This document shows positions 19,339 through 31,033 of a DNA stretch of 64,000 nucleotides, piece by piece. The notes under the pieces are model-generated. The model searched no databases, had not been told where the DNA came from, and saw nothing but the letters and a program-made list of their open reading frames with translations. The position numbers and the translations under genes were made by a program. Position 1 is the first letter of the stretch. The number at the start of each line of letters is the position of its first letter. Origin of the DNA: Acidimicrobiia bacterium. Lineage in GTDB: Bacteria > Actinomycetota > Acidimicrobiia > Acidimicrobiales > SKKL01. The stretch is taken from NCBI GenBank assembly GCA_016649895.1, contig JAENWR010000001.1, positions 1 to 64,000 on the forward strand, written 5' to 3'.

Positions 19339-20034
19339 ATGAGCGCACCACGAACCGCACGAGAACGGGCACGCGCGGAACTGACCCGCGAGATCCTCGA
19401 CGCCGCCCGCGAGCACCTGGCGGCATCGGGCGCGAGCCAGCTCTCGCTGCGGGCCATCGCACGTGACCTCGGCATGGCCTCATCGGCGATCTATCGCTAC
19501 TTCCCCAGCCGTGACGCGTTGCTCACCGCGCTCATCGTCGAGGCCTACGACTCCCTTGGCGCGGCCGTCGAGCAAGCCGAGGCTTCGGCCGCACGCGACG
19601 ACGTGGCCGGCCGCTGGCGCGCCGGCACGCGGGCGGCCCGTGCGTGGGCCCTCGATCACCCCCACGAGTACTCGCTGATCTACGGGTCACCTGTGCCGGG
19701 CTACGTCGCACCGTCGGACACGATCGACCCGGCCGGTCGCGTGGGCCTCGCCCTGGCCGGCATCCTCCGCGACGCCCATGCCGCAGGTCGCCTCCGTCCG
19801 ATGCCCCTCGCCGACGTGCAGCAGGCCCGCCCCATGCTCGAAGGACTCCTGGCCTTGGTGTTCGTCGACATCGACGAACCGCGGGTGGTGGGGGCGATCA
19901 GCGCGTGGACGACGCTGTTCGGCACGATCAGCTTCGAGCTGTTCGGCCACTACGAGAACATCGTCGTCGACCGCGCCGCCTACTTCGACGAGACGATGCG
20001 GCGGGCCGGCATCCTCGCTGGGCTCGATCTGTAG
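19339..20034 (+). CDS. TetR-family transcriptional regulator, divergent from the epimerase gene
   Basis: 231 aa. The N-terminal DNA-binding domain includes REILDAAREHLAASG and RDLGMASSAIYRYFPSRD (about residues 17-60), followed by a ligand domain of the TetR_C type found in many actinobacterial regulators. The shared upstream region carries two near-identical palindromes, so it most likely represses itself and the epimerase gene and is released by an unknown small molecule. ATG 19339 is the only start that retains the whole HTH. Confidence 0.9.
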   Translation: MSAPRTARERARAELTREILDAAREHLAASGASQLSLRAIARDLGMASSAIYRYFPSRDALLTALIVEAYDSLGAAVEQAEASAARDDVAGRWRAGTRAARAWALDHPHEYSLIYGSPVPGYVAPSDTIDPAGRVGLALAGILRDAHAAGRLRPMPLADVQQARPMLEGLLALVFVDIDEPRVVGAISAWTTLFGTISFELFGHYENIVVDRAAYFDETMRRAGILAGLDL

Positions 20035-20195
20035 GACCCATCCGCTCAGTCCTCAGGGGCTGATTAGGGCCATCGGTCCCAAATCGAGAGGGTCGAACAT
20101 CCCGAGGCGCCGGGTCTAAATGCCCTGTCGTGGGCCCCGCCTGTGGCTCCACATTGGCGTGGGGACGATCGGCAGGCGAGCTTGAGAGGACCCAC

Positions 20196-20864
20196 GTGGA
20201 ACATCCGAGGATGACGCGGCGAGCATTCCTTCACCTGACGGGCTTGGCGGCGGGGACCACGGTCGGTCACCTCTACCTCGGGTCGGACTTCCTCAGCGCT
20301 CAGGAGGGAGTCGACAACCCGCTGATCGTGTACCCCGACCGCGGGTGGGAGCGCGTGTACCGAGACCAGTACGCCTACGACGACAGCTTCACGTTCGTCT
20401 GCGCACCGAACGACACCCACATGTGCCGTCTCCGAGCCTTCGTTCGCAACGGCATCGTCACGCGCATCGAGCAGAACTACGACGGCGACCGCTACGGCGA
20501 CCCGCAGGGCAACCGATCGACGGTGGCGTGGAACCCCCGCGGATGCGCCAAGGGCCTCACCTTGCACCGACGGGTGTACGGGCCCTATCGGGCGAGGTAC
20601 CCGATGGTCCGGGCGGGTTGGAAGGAGTGGGCCGACGACGGCTTCCCCTCGCTGTCCGACGACCCATCTCTGCGGTCCCGCTATCGGTTCGACGCGCGGG
20701 GCGACGACACCTTCCTGCGCCTCAGCTGGGACGACGTCGACGACTACGTGGCGCGGGGGCTGCAGGCGATCGCCGCCACCTACAGCGGTGACGAGGGCCG
20801 CCGACGCCTGGTGGTCGAGGACGGCTACGAGCCCGAGATGCTCGAGCACTGGGAGCCGGGTGGA
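20196..20864 (+). pseudogene. N-terminal fragment of a Nar/Nxr-like molybdopterin oxidoreductase alpha subunit
   Basis: About 220 residues of what should be a protein of roughly 1000 or more. GTG 20196 is preferred over ATG 20211 because GAGAGGA lies 6 bases upstream. A Tat signal, TRRAFLHLTGLAAG, is present. The region FVCAPNDTHMCRLRAFVRNG and NPRGCAKGLTLHRRVYGP matches the FS0 iron-sulfur/bis-MGD entrance of the type II DMSO-reductase family (periplasmic nitrate reductases, nitrite oxidoreductase). The frame loses homology after YEPEMLEHWE, about 20855-20865, where the next subunit begins in another frame. The Mo and quinone-side regions and the whole beta subunit are absent. Confidence 0.8.
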
Positions 20865-21157
20865 GCGTCGTGTTCGCTCGGCCGTTCACGTCGAGCGATC
20901 CCGAGCGTCCGTCCTTCTCGATCGGGACGACGACCGATGCCGCCGTCGCCGCCTGGGACGGCGCGGCCGACGACCGCAACGGGCAGAAGTCGATCTCGTC
21001 CTTCGTCCGGCTGGAGCTGTCGGGAGCGTCGCTGCCCGCCCTCCCGACCAGCGGCGGGGCGATCGTCCTCATCGCCGCGGGGACGGCCGCGGTGTGGGTC
21101 AGCGCCATCGTCGGCATCTCCTTGTTGATGGGGCCGGCCCGGCGGCGGGACCGATGA
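20858..21157 (+). pseudogene. C-terminal fragment of the heme-binding gamma subunit (type II DMSO-reductase family)
   Basis: About 95 residues with no start of its own. The frame reads GWSVVFARPF, then FSIGTTTDAAVAAWDGA and DRNGQKSISSFVRLEL, a pattern I associate with the ethylbenzene-dehydrogenase/SerC/DdhC-type gamma subunit. A C-terminal hydrophobic helix, IVLIAAGTAAVWVSAIVGIS, would anchor it outside the membrane. It adjoins the alpha fragment without a gap and its stop overlaps the ATG of the membrane-protein gene (ATGA), so downstream genes remain in operon position. Confidence 0.7.
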
Positions 21158-22104
21158 GCGTCCTGCTGTTCGCCGTGGCGGACCGGCCGGCACCGGTGAT
21201 CGGCGCGTCCCTCGTCTCCTCGGTGGCAGCCACCACCCTCCTGGTCGCCACGGTCGAGGTGGTGTTGCTGAGGCTCGTGAGCCGGACCGCGATCCACATC
21301 CCCGGTGCGTCGCGGGTCGAGGGACCGATGGCGGTCGTCGATGCGGTCGGGCGCTACTCGGTCGTCGCCGCCGGGGTGCTCGTCGCGGTGACGGCGGTGC
21401 TCGTGGCCGTCCGCCTCGTCGGGGCCGGGAGCGTCGGTGGGGCCGCTGCGATCGCGACGACGCTCCTTGCCTCGTCGGCGGCGCGGCTGGGATGGATCGG
21501 TGACAGCTCGTTGGCGGTCGCTGCTGTCGTGTCGGTGGTCGTGTTGACCGTCGGGATCATCGGCGGCCGTGGACGCGTCGGGGTGCCGGTCGCGTCCTTC
21601 TCGGTGGCCTTCGTGGCCGCCGCGATCCATGCCACCTCCCAAGGGCTCGCCGGGGTCGGCGATCTGCGGCCGACGACGACCGTCGGGCTCCTGCTCGCCG
21701 CGGAGCTGATCGTGGTCGTCGCCGCCGTCACGCTGCCCCTCGCCGTCGGCCACCTGCGGCCCAGGGACCTCGTCGGTGGGATCGCGGCGGGCCTCGTGGC
21801 CTGGGGGGCGTTGGCGGCGTCGAGTGCCACCACCAAGGTCCTCGTCCTGTGGAGCATGGGCGTGCCGGGGTACTTCCCCGCCGCGGTCTACGCGGTGGCG
21901 GTCGGAGCGGCGGCGACGGCTCTGCTGGCCGCCGCCCGCACCGATCGCGACCTGGCGGTGAGCCTTGGACTCCTGGTGGTCGGCGGCATCGGCCTCCACA
22001 ACAGCTACCAGACACTGCTGGTCGTCAGCGGACTGGCCCTGCTGGCCGTCCGGGCGATCCCGTCGCCGTCGACCAGCGCCGAGTTCGGGGAGCTCATCTC
22101 GTGA
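21154..22104 (+). CDS. Polytopic membrane protein of the broken Mo-enzyme operon
   Basis: 316 aa, almost entirely hydrophobic with roughly nine predicted helices, e.g. GLLLAAELIVVVAAVTLPLA. The ATG overlaps the gamma-fragment stop and its own stop overlaps the mobB GTG. No heme or quinone motif can be named with confidence. Its place between gamma and mobB suggests a membrane partner or assembly/transport protein for the lost enzyme (inference). The reading frame is intact. Confidence 0.72.
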   Translation: MSVLLFAVADRPAPVIGASLVSSVAATTLLVATVEVVLLRLVSRTAIHIPGASRVEGPMAVVDAVGRYSVVAAGVLVAVTAVLVAVRLVGAGSVGGAAAIATTLLASSAARLGWIGDSSLAVAAVVSVVVLTVGIIGGRGRVGVPVASFSVAFVAAAIHATSQGLAGVGDLRPTTTVGLLLAAELIVVVAAVTLPLAVGHLRPRDLVGGIAAGLVAWGALAASSATTKVLVLWSMGVPGYFPAAVYAVAVGAAATALLAAARTDRDLAVSLGLLVVGGIGLHNSYQTLLVVSGLALLAVRAIPSPSTSAEFGELIS

Positions 22105-22739
22105 CCACCGTGGTGTCGATCGTCGGGGCGAGCGGGTCGGGCAAGACGCATCTCGTCGAGCGACTGGTCCCAGTGCTACGGGAAAGGGGACTCGACGTGG
22201 CGACCGTGAAGCACGCCTCCCACGGGTTCGACCTCGACACCGACGGGACCGACTCGGATCGCCACCGGCGCGCGGGAGCGTCGAGCGTCATGCTCGTCGG
22301 GCCGGAGCGGATAGCGGTGGACACCCCGGCGGGGCCGTCGCTCGGCGTGCTCGTCTCCCGCCTGCTGCCGGCGGTCGACGTCGTCCTCGCCGAGGGGTTC
22401 GGAACGGAGCCGGGACCGAAGCTCCTGGTGCACCGGCGGGGCATCGATCGCAAGCCCCAACTCGACTCGGTCGACGTCCTCGCCGCGGTCACCGACGAGC
22501 CGTTGGGCTTCCCGAGGGAGATCCATCCCGACGACGTCGGCGCCGTGGCCAGTCTCGTCGCCGAGCGAGCGCTACCGCAGCTCGGACCGCGGCTGACGAT
22601 CGTCGTCGACGACGTGGTGATCCCCATCGACGGGTTCGCTGAGGAGGTCGTCGCTCGCGGGCTGTTGGGGATGGTCACCACCCTGAAGGGGGTCGCGGCG
22701 GCCCCGGCACGGGTCGAGATCTCGTTGACGTGCCGTTAG
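22101..22739 (+). CDS. mobB: Molybdopterin-guanine dinucleotide biosynthesis protein B (MobB)
   Basis: 212-aa GTP-binding accessory protein of bis-MGD cofactor formation. P-loop GASGSGKTHLV (about residues 8-18), then ATVKHASHGFDLDTDGTDS, a MobB hallmark, and LAEGFGTEPGPKLLVHR. GTG 22101 overlaps the preceding stop. The C-terminus has about 50 extra residues after the usual end. Its presence fits the adjacent bis-MGD enzyme remains: it would supply cofactor to the alpha subunit. Confidence 0.9.
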   Translation: MTTVVSIVGASGSGKTHLVERLVPVLRERGLDVATVKHASHGFDLDTDGTDSDRHRRAGASSVMLVGPERIAVDTPAGPSLGVLVSRLLPAVDVVLAEGFGTEPGPKLLVHRRGIDRKPQLDSVDVLAAVTDEPLGFPREIHPDDVGAVASLVAERALPQLGPRLTIVVDDVVIPIDGFAEEVVARGLLGMVTTLKGVAAAPARVEISLTCR

Positions 22740-23771
22740 CCCCCGATTCGCCCTCACGTCTCGCCCGCTCGAGCGCGTGGCTCCTCGGCGTGGCGGCGCT
22801 CGTCGTCGTGATGATCGTGGTGGGCGGTCTGACACGACTCACCCAGTCGGGGCTGTCGATGGTGCGGTGGGAGCCGGTCAGCGGTGTCCTGCCGCCCCTC
22901 TCCGAGGACTCCTGGCAGGCCGAGTTCGACGCCTACAAGGCGCATCCGGAGTACCGACTCGTCAACCGGGACATGGACCTCTCGGAGTTCAAGGCGATCT
23001 TCCTCTGGGAGTACGTCCACCGCCTGCTCGGACGGATCATCGGCCTGGCCCTCGTCGTTCCCTTCGTGTGGCTCCTGTGGCGTCGGGCGGTTCCGCCGGG
23101 GTGTGCAGGCCGCCTCGCGGGGCTCGTGCTCCTCGTCGGCGTGCAGGGCCTGATCGGCTGGTGGATGGTCACGAGCGGGCTCGTCGACCGACCGGACGTC
23201 GCCCACGAACGGCTTGCGATCCACCTGCTCGCCGCGATGCTCCTGCTCGTGGGACTGCTGTGGACAGCGCTGGACCTACGAGCGGATGCCGCCGGGCGGT
23301 GGGCCGTCGAGGACCGACCGACGCGGTGGATCGGGCCTTTCTGGACGCTCCTCGTCGTCCAGCTCATCATGGGTGCGTTCGTCGCCGGGTTGGATGCGGG
23401 TGCCCTGTTCACCACGTGGCCGAGGATGGCGGGTCGATGGCGGCCTCCCGGACTCACCGCGCTCCACCCGTGGTGGTCGAACCTGGTCGACAACCCGGTC
23501 ACCGTGCAGTTCGTCCACCGCTGGCTGGCCGTCGCGGTCGCGGCGGTTGCGGTCGGAGCGGCGGTCGTGCTCCACCGGGCGGGCGCCCGGGTGGTGGCGT
23601 GGGCGCTCGGTGCATCGGTGCTGCTCCAGTTCGGGCTCGGGCTGATCACCCTCCTGAACGCAGCTCCCGTGCCGCTCGCGGCACTGCACCAGGCCGGCGC
23701 GGTACTGCTCGTCGTCGTCGGGGTCTTCGCCAGCCACTGGGCACGGGGCGGTGCCCCGCCTGACCCGGGGG

Positions 23772-25430
<1,659 letters not shown>

Positions 25431-25479
25431 GGCTCCGACCGTACCGATCACCCTTTCGACGGCGCCATACGATGTGGCG

Positions 25480-26187
25480 ATGGTGGCGCCGACTGTGGTC
25501 CTGTTCGACTTCTTCGGCACGCTCGTCACCTACGAGGCCGACCGCACGGCGCTGCGGTACACCAGCACGCATGCGCTCCTCAGCGGGTGGGGATCCGACC
25601 TCGACCACGACGCCTTCGTCGTGGAGCGGGACGCGGCGTCGATCGCGCTCGAGGAGAGCTCGTCCGACAGCCACGTCGAGCACTCGATGGTCGACGCGGC
25701 GATGGCGTTCGGCGAACGGGTCGGCCTCAGCCTCGACGACGTGCGCTGTGCCGAGCTCATCGAGGTGTTCCTCGACGAGTGGGCGGCGCCGGTGCGCATC
25801 GTCCCGGGCACGCCGCAGATGCTGCGCCGACTGGCCGATCGCTACCGACTTGGCCTCGTCTCGAACACCAACGACGCGGCGATGGTGCCGGCGCTGCTCG
25901 CAACGCACGACATCGGCGACGTGTTCGAGACCGTCCTGCTCTCGGTCGACCACGGCCACCGCAAGCCGCACCCGTCGATCTACCAGGCCGCTCTCGATCA
26001 CTTCGGCTGCGCTGCCAGCGACGTCGTCTTCGTGGGCGACTCCTACGAGGCCGACTACCTCGGTCCGACGACCGCGGGGATGACCGCCTACCTCATCGAC
26101 CCCGCCGGCGCGCGGTCCGTCCCGCCGGGGCGCCGGCTGTCGTCGGTGCTCGACCTGGACTCGGCGCTGGACGCCATCGCCGGCTGA
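25480..26187 (+). CDS. HAD-superfamily hydrolase
   Basis: 235 aa. ATG 25480 is chosen; an in-frame GTG lies at 25474. Motif I is [10 protein letters not shown] (the nucleophile Asp is present, the second Asp is Phe, as in haloacid-dehalogenase-like members). Motif II is LVSNTND, motif III Lys lies in HRKPHPSIY, and motif IV is [14 protein letters not shown] helical cap occupies residues 20-90. The phosphatase or dehalogenase substrate cannot be assigned. Divergent from the class I fumarase. Confidence 0.88.
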   Translation: MVAPTVVLFDFFGTLVTYEADRTALRYTSTHALLSGWGSDLDHDAFVVERDAASIALEESSSDSHVEHSMVDAAMAFGERVGLSLDDVRCAELIEVFLDEWAAPVRIVPGTPQMLRRLADRYRLGLVSNTNDAAMVPALLATHDIGDVFETVLLSVDHGHRKPHPSIYQAALDHFGCAASDVVFVGDSYEADYLGPTTAGMTAYLIDPAGARSVPPGRRLSSVLDLDSALDAIAG

Positions 26188-26206
26188 CCCTTCCGGGCTG
26201 CGACCG

Positions 26207-26253
26207 GTCTCGGGAAGATCGCGCACCGTGCTGGTGCAGGATCCTCCCGAGAC
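26207..26253. terminator. Hairpin between convergent genes, possible bidirectional terminator
   Basis: Perfect 9-bp arms GTCTCGGGA and TCCCGAGAC (26207-26215, 26245-26253) flank a 29-nt loop. It lies 20 bp after the HAD stop and before the MOSC stop on the other strand. No U-run, so factor-independent termination is uncertain. Just beyond, at about 26279-26305, a 10-bp unit GGGCAGCGGC is repeated. Confidence 0.5.
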
Positions 26254-26350
26254 TGGCCGGGCGCAGAGCGAGACGAGCGGGCAGCGGCGGGCAGCGGCGG
26301 GCAGCTGAGAGCGGGCGACCCGGCGCACCGGGCCGGACGGCGCCCTCGGG

Positions 26351-27079
26351 TCAGCCGCTCGGGGCCAACTGGTCGCCGATGGCGAGGGGGCCGGGGGAGC
26401 GGACCAGGGCGCCGATGCCGAGGAGCGAAGCCCGTTCGGCGTTGATGCGCTTCAGCACCGTGAGATCGCGCCGAATGCCGTCGGGTTGCGGGCGGGTCAC
26501 CATCACACAGCGGTCGATCTGCTTGGTGACGTCGAGGGTGAGCCCGCCGAGCGTGATCGTCTGGCCGAGGAGGTCGTCCTCGCCGGCACCGTCGAGGACG
26601 ACGTTGAACCGGAAGCGTCGCACCTCGTCGAGCGGTGCGAACTGGGCGATGGTGGTGGCCGAGCAGAGCGAGACCTGCGTTCGGCTCGAGTCGTGGAACG
26701 TCCCCATCGGGCCCCGCCACACCGCCCATGGGGCCGACTCGTCGCCCGCGTCGGTGGGGCTCTCGTAGACGGGCGGTCGCTCCATGTCGGCGGCGTCGCG
26801 CAGCGCCACGTCGCGGCCGAGCCACCCCGACAGGGCGGCATCGTCCGCGGTCTCGTGGCCGTCGGGCAGTCGGATGCTGACCGAACCGTCGTCGTGCCAG
26901 CACCCGGTGGCGAGCAGGAGGTGCGGCTCTCGTCGGGCGGTGAGACCGTTGCCAGTGGCGAGGTCGAGGATCGCCCAGCGACGGTCGCCCACAAGGCCGC
27001 GCTCGTCGACCTCGGCCGACGGGAGCGACTCGCCCTGCATCGACTTCACCGGGTACCGCCACAGCTGAGCAACGCGCAT
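26351..27079 (-). CDS. MOSC-domain protein (mARC-like)
   Basis: 242 aa. The N-terminal MOSC_N beta-barrel motif [14 protein letters not shown] is at residues 6-19, followed by the MOSC domain with [18 protein letters not shown], whose Cys is the likely Mo ligand in this family. It probably binds sulfurated molybdenum cofactor and reduces N-hydroxylated compounds or moves sulfur; the substrate is unknown. Divergent from fumC with 54 bp between the starts. Confidence 0.9.
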   Translation of the reverse strand: MRVAQLWRYPVKSMQGESLPSAEVDERGLVGDRRWAILDLATGNGLTARREPHLLLATGCWHDDGSVSIRLPDGHETADDAALSGWLGRDVALRDAADMERPPVYESPTDAGDESAPWAVWRGPMGTFHDSSRTQVSLCSATTIAQFAPLDEVRRFRFNVVLDGAGEDDLLGQTITLGGLTLDVTKQIDRCVMVTRPQPDGIRRDLTVLKRINAERASLLGIGALVRSPGPLAIGDQLAPSG

Positions 27080-27133
27080 GCGGCCCACCGTAGGGTGTGC
27101 TCGCAGGCGAGAGCCGACCACAGGGAGCGCACC

Positions 27134-28534
27134 ATGACCGAGCAGTGGCGCATCGAACACGACTCCATGGGCGAGGTGAGGGTGCCTGCCGATGCCAAGT
27201 GGGGGGCGCAGACCCAGCGGGCGGTGCAGAACTTCCCGATCTCGGGAATCCCCATCGACCAACGCCTCGTGCGGGCATTGGCCCTCATCAAGGGAGAGGC
27301 CGCCCGGTTCAACACCCGCTCGAAGGACGTGCCTGCTGTCGACTCCCGAATCGGAGGCGCCATCACCGCTGCCGCCGACGAGGTGATGGCGGGGGAGTGG
27401 GACGACCAGTTCCCGGTCGACGTGTTCCAGACCGGCTCTGGCACGTCGTCGAACATGAACGTGAACGAGGTGCTCGCTCACCTGGCCTCCGACGCGCTCG
27501 GCGAGGACGGGGCGGTGCACCCCAACGACCACGTGAACGCGTCGCAGTCGTCGAACGACGTGTTCCCGTCGGCCATCCACATCGCGGTCACCGAGGCCAT
27601 CCTCGTCGAGGTGATCCCAGCGTTCGAGGACCTCGCGGCCAGCCTCCGGCGCAAGCAGCGCAAGTTCAAGACGGTCGTGAAGTCGGGTCGTACCCACCTG
27701 ATGGACGCCACACCGGTCACGCTCGGCCAGGAGTTCGGCGGCTACGCCGCCCAGATCGAGGAGGCCATCGAGCGCCTGCGCGACACCGCGCCTCGTGCCG
27801 GACGCTTGCCGCTCGGCGGCACCGCAGTCGGCACCGGCATCAACGCTCCGAAGTCGTTCGGCCGGTCGGTCATCAAGCGCATCGCCGAGCGCACTGCGCT
27901 GCCGCTCACGCCCGCTCCCGACGCCTTCGCCGCCCAAAGCGCCCGCGACGCGCTCGTCGAGGTGTCGGGCCAGTACCGCGCCGCTGCGGTGGCCCTCGTG
28001 AAGATCGCCAACGACCTGCGCTGGATGGGGTCGGGCCCGCGCACGGGTCTGGGCGAGATCCGCATCCCCGACCTGCAACCCGGCTCGTCGATCATGCCCG
28101 GCAAGGTGAACCCGGTGATCGCCGAGGCCGTCACCCAGGTGTGCGCCCAGGTCATCGGCAACGACGCGGCCGTTGCCTTCGGCGGGTCGCAGGGCAACTT
28201 CGAGCTCAACGTCTACATGCCGATGATGGCCCGCAACCTGCTCGAGTCGGGCAGCCTGCTCGCCAACGTGTCGGCGGTGTTCGCGTCGCGGATGATCGAC
28301 GGCATCGAAGCCAACGTCGAGGTGTGCCGCGAGTACGCCGAGTCGTCGCCGTCGATCGGCACGTCACTCAATCCCTTCATCGGCTACGAGGCGGCGGCGG
28401 CGATCATCAAGGAGTCGACGCGCACCGGCGCCAGCATCCGCTCGATCGTCATCGAGCAGGGCCTGATGACCGACGACGAGCTCGACCGTGCCCTCGACAC
28501 GTTGGCGATGACCAAGGGTGGCATCATTCGCTGA
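27134..28534 (+). CDS. fumC: Class II fumarate hydratase
   Basis: 466-aa TCA-cycle enzyme. The lyase signature [11 protein letters not shown] is at about residues 317-327. [14 protein letters not shown] and [14 protein letters not shown] form the active site, and [17 protein letters not shown] holds the catalytic His region. Length is normal. The stop overlaps the ATG of the following membrane-protein remnant (TGATG). Confidence 0.96.
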   Translation: MTEQWRIEHDSMGEVRVPADAKWGAQTQRAVQNFPISGIPIDQRLVRALALIKGEAARFNTRSKDVPAVDSRIGGAITAAADEVMAGEWDDQFPVDVFQTGSGTSSNMNVNEVLAHLASDALGEDGAVHPNDHVNASQSSNDVFPSAIHIAVTEAILVEVIPAFEDLAASLRRKQRKFKTVVKSGRTHLMDATPVTLGQEFGGYAAQIEEAIERLRDTAPRAGRLPLGGTAVGTGINAPKSFGRSVIKRIAERTALPLTPAPDAFAAQSARDALVEVSGQYRAAAVALVKIANDLRWMGSGPRTGLGEIRIPDLQPGSSIMPGKVNPVIAEAVTQVCAQVIGNDAAVAFGGSQGNFELNVYMPMMARNLLESGSLLANVSAVFASRMIDGIEANVEVCREYAESSPSIGTSLNPFIGYEAAAAIIKESTRTGASIRSIVIEQGLMTDDELDRALDTLAMTKGGIIR

Positions 28535-29361
28535 TGCCGCAGCGGGCCACCAGCGCAGCGTGGCTGGCGCTGGCGCTCGTCGCCGCGGTCGTCCTCGCCT
28601 CCACCCTCACCTACGACCTCCGCGACGAATGGCTGGCCGGCGACCAGGCGTCGTTCGTCCTCCAGACGATGAGCCTGGCCGAGGAGGGCAACGTCTCCTA
28701 CGGTGAGTCCGACATCGCGCGGTGGCGGTCGCTCGAGTGGCCCGGCGGTGACCGCCGCCATCCTCTCGCTGCGCTTCCGCGGGCCGGTCGTGCCGCTGGT
28801 GGCCGGGGTGTATGCGTTCGGGTCGCACACCCTCTTCTGGGCCTATCCGGTGTCGACCGAGCTGTTCCTGGTGGTGACGATGGGATTGGCGGTGCTCGGC
28901 CTGTTGTGGGGGCTCGAGCGACAGCACCTTCTGGCCACGATCGGTGGGGCGGCGGTGGCCGGGTTCCTCGTCACCGAGAAGGCGACTCTGTTGGTGGCGA
29001 TCGGTCCGCTGCTCCTGTTGGTCCTGCTGCGGCTCCCCGGGGCCCGGCAGCGTGCCCCGGTCATCGGCGCGGCCGTGGCGGTGTTCGCCATCGGCAGCAT
29101 GCCGTACCTCTACTACTCAGACGGCACGAGCTACAACGCCTACGCGGGCTGTACCTGGTGGTGTTCACCGACAACTACTTCGGGGGTGCGCAGTCGATCG
29201 GCGCAGCAGCAGCGCTGGTGGTGTCGCTCGCCATCCTCCCGCACCACTACCGCCGGCCGAGCGACGCGTTCTGGCGGCTCACCGACACGAGCGCAGTCCA
29301 GCGGCTCCTGCCGTTCGAGACCACGCAGAAGGCTGCCGACTTCCTACGCGGCGACGAGTGA
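28534..29361 (+). pseudogene. Multiply deleted membrane protein, glycosyltransferase-like
   Basis: Three coding segments in alternating frames. Segment A (28534 to about 28746) begins [20 protein letters not shown] and ends near SLEWPG. Segment B (about 28747-29150, the next frame) is hydrophobic: FGSHTLFWAYPVSTELFLVV and LVTEKATLLVAIGPLLLLVL, ending SYNAYAG. Segment C (about 29152-29361, the first frame again) reads YLVVFTDNYFGGAQSIG and ends ETTQKAADFLRGDE. The whole resembles a polytopic membrane protein of the lipid-linked glycosyltransferase kind that has lost internal blocks at about 28747 and 29151, and perhaps at 29200. No single frame can make the protein. Confidence 0.7.
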
Positions 29362-29380
29362 CGAGTGACGCCGGCGCGGG

Positions 29381-29875
29381 TCAGGCTGCGCCGGAGGCAG
29401 GGCTTCCTGGGTAGGCCACGGGGTCGCCGGCGGCGGGGATGATCGGGTAGGTCCAGCTCATGTGAAGGGCAAGGCCGATGGCGACCTCGCGCCACGCCTG
29501 GGGAGCCCAGCCCTCGGCCCGACCGACGACCGTGCCGTCCTGGGCGATGTGCAGGAACGCGGGAAGCTGCTCGACCCCGGCACCGGTGATGAGTCCTCGC
29601 GTCTCATCGCTGAGCGTGAGGATCTCGTCGGAGATGGGCCCGAGGAACTGCTGGGCCTCGGACTCGGTACCCGCCACGATGAACGCGACGCGGCAATCAG
29701 CACCCCCGAAGTGGGTGAGGATGCGGCGGGCGGCATCGAGGACCCACGCGCTCTCGTGCGTGTAGGGGTCGAGGACGACCGCCGCCATCTGGAAGGTGGT
29801 GAGCCAGTCGCCCAACGTCCGAGCGTCGTGGTCGAGTGGCTTCAGTTCGAGATCGAGGGGGACCTGGGTGCTCAC
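29381..29875 (-). CDS. Thioredoxin-fold-like protein without CxxC
   Basis: 164 aa, function unknown. The segment GVEQLPAFLHIAQDGTVVGR with a Pro before the strand resembles the cis-Pro region of thioredoxin folds, and AEGWAPQAWREVA follows. There is no CxxC motif; the only Cys is in GGADCRVAFIVAG. A non-redox thioredoxin-like scaffold is the most I can say. ATG 29875 begins MSTQVPLDLELKP. Divergent from the first CitE-like gene. Confidence 0.65.
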   Translation of the reverse strand: MSTQVPLDLELKPLDHDARTLGDWLTTFQMAAVVLDPYTHESAWVLDAARRILTHFGGADCRVAFIVAGTESEAQQFLGPISDEILTLSDETRGLITGAGVEQLPAFLHIAQDGTVVGRAEGWAPQAWREVAIGLALHMSWTYPIIPAAGDPVAYPGSPASGAA

Positions 29876-29971
29876 GGGCGGCCAACATAGTCCGCGACCC
29901 CCGCTCGGCTCGACCTGGCGCCCGGCGGACTCCTATCGTCAGCCCGACCGCCCCTCGACGATGGAGACCCC

Positions 29972-31033
29972 ATGCACAGCGCGAAGGACTTCTTCCGACC
30001 CCTTGCTGTCGGTGCCCCGGCCCCGGTTCGTGAGATCCCGTTCCGGCCGTCCCGCATGATCCACTTCTTCCCGGCGGCCAACGAGAAGATGGTGTCGAAG
30101 GTCCCGCAGATGGCCGACCAGGTCGACATCCTGCTCGCCAACCTCGAGGACGGGGTGCCGGCCACCGACAAGGAAGCCGCCCGCGCCGGGCTGGTCAAGG
30201 TGGGCAAAGCGTGGGATCGCACCGACACCCAGCTGTGGACCCGGGTCAACTCGCTCGACTCGCCGTGGGTGCTCGACGACCTGACCGACGCGGTGCTCGA
30301 GATCGGCGACAAGCTCGACGTCATCATGATCCCGAAGGTCGAGGGGCCCGAGGACATCCACTACGTCGACCGCCTGCTCGCCCAGCTCGAGGCCAAGGCC
30401 GGGCTCGACCGCCCGATCCTGGTGCACGCGCTCCTCGAGACCGCCCGTGGCGTCAACAACGTCGAAGAGATCTGCGGCGCGTCGCCCCGGATGCAGGGCC
30501 TGTCGCTCGGCCCGGCCGACCTGGCCGCCAACCGCCGCATGAAGACCACCCGCGTCGGCGGCGGCCACCCGGGATACCTCGTGCGCGAGGACCCCCACGG
30601 CGACGACCACGAGGGCACGCGAGCCACCTTCCAGCAGGACCTGTGGCACTACACGATCTCGCGCATGGTCGACGCCTGCGCCGCCCACGGGATCCTCCCG
30701 TTCTACGGGCCGTTCGGCGACATCGCCGACACCGTCGCCTGTGAGGACCAGTTCCGCAACGCCTACCTGCTCGGCTGCGTCGGCGGCTGGAGCCTGCACC
30801 CAGCTCAGATCGCCATCGCCAAGAAGGTGTTCAGCCCCGATCCCGCCGACGTGGCCCACGCTCTGCGCGTCATCGAGGCGATGGGCGACGGCACCGGCGC
30901 GGTGATGCTCGACGGCAAGATGGAGGATGACGCCTCGGTGAAGCAGTGCCGGGTCATCGTCGAGCTCGCCAAGGACCTGTCGGCCCGCGACCCCGAGCTC
31001 GCCGAGCTGTACAGCTTCGAGGCCGCGTCGTGA
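29972..31033 (+). CDS. HpcH/HpaI aldolase-citrate lyase family protein, L-malyl-CoA lyase-like
   Basis: 353-aa Mg2+-dependent TIM-barrel C-C lyase. ATG 29972 has GGAG 5 bases upstream. [18 protein letters not shown] carries the acidic metal ligand, [13 protein letters not shown] follows, [17 protein letters not shown] holds the second Glu, and [13 protein letters not shown] lies near the C-terminus. The longer length and [18 protein letters not shown] start resemble beta-methylmalyl/malyl-CoA lyases rather than short CitE. The next paralog overlaps by 4 nt (GTGA), indicating coupled translation. Confidence 0.87.
   Translation: MHSAKDFFRPLAVGAPAPVREIPFRPSRMIHFFPAANEKMVSKVPQMADQVDILLANLEDGVPATDKEAARAGLVKVGKAWDRTDTQLWTRVNSLDSPWVLDDLTDAVLEIGDKLDVIMIPKVEGPEDIHYVDRLLAQLEAKAGLDRPILVHALLETARGVNNVEEICGASPRMQGLSLGPADLAANRRMKTTRVGGGHPGYLVREDPHGDDHEGTRATFQQDLWHYTISRMVDACAAHGILPFYGPFGDIADTVACEDQFRNAYLLGCVGGWSLHPAQIAIAKKVFSPDPADVAHALRVIEAMGDGTGAVMLDGKMEDDASVKQCRVIVELAKDLSARDPELAELYSFEAAS

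Noticed and set aside
20130-20195. Earlier start for the alpha-subunit fragment (around 20130)
   Set aside because: GTG 20196 has a good Shine-Dalgarno and is followed at once by the Tat signal; the upstream residues show no family resemblance.
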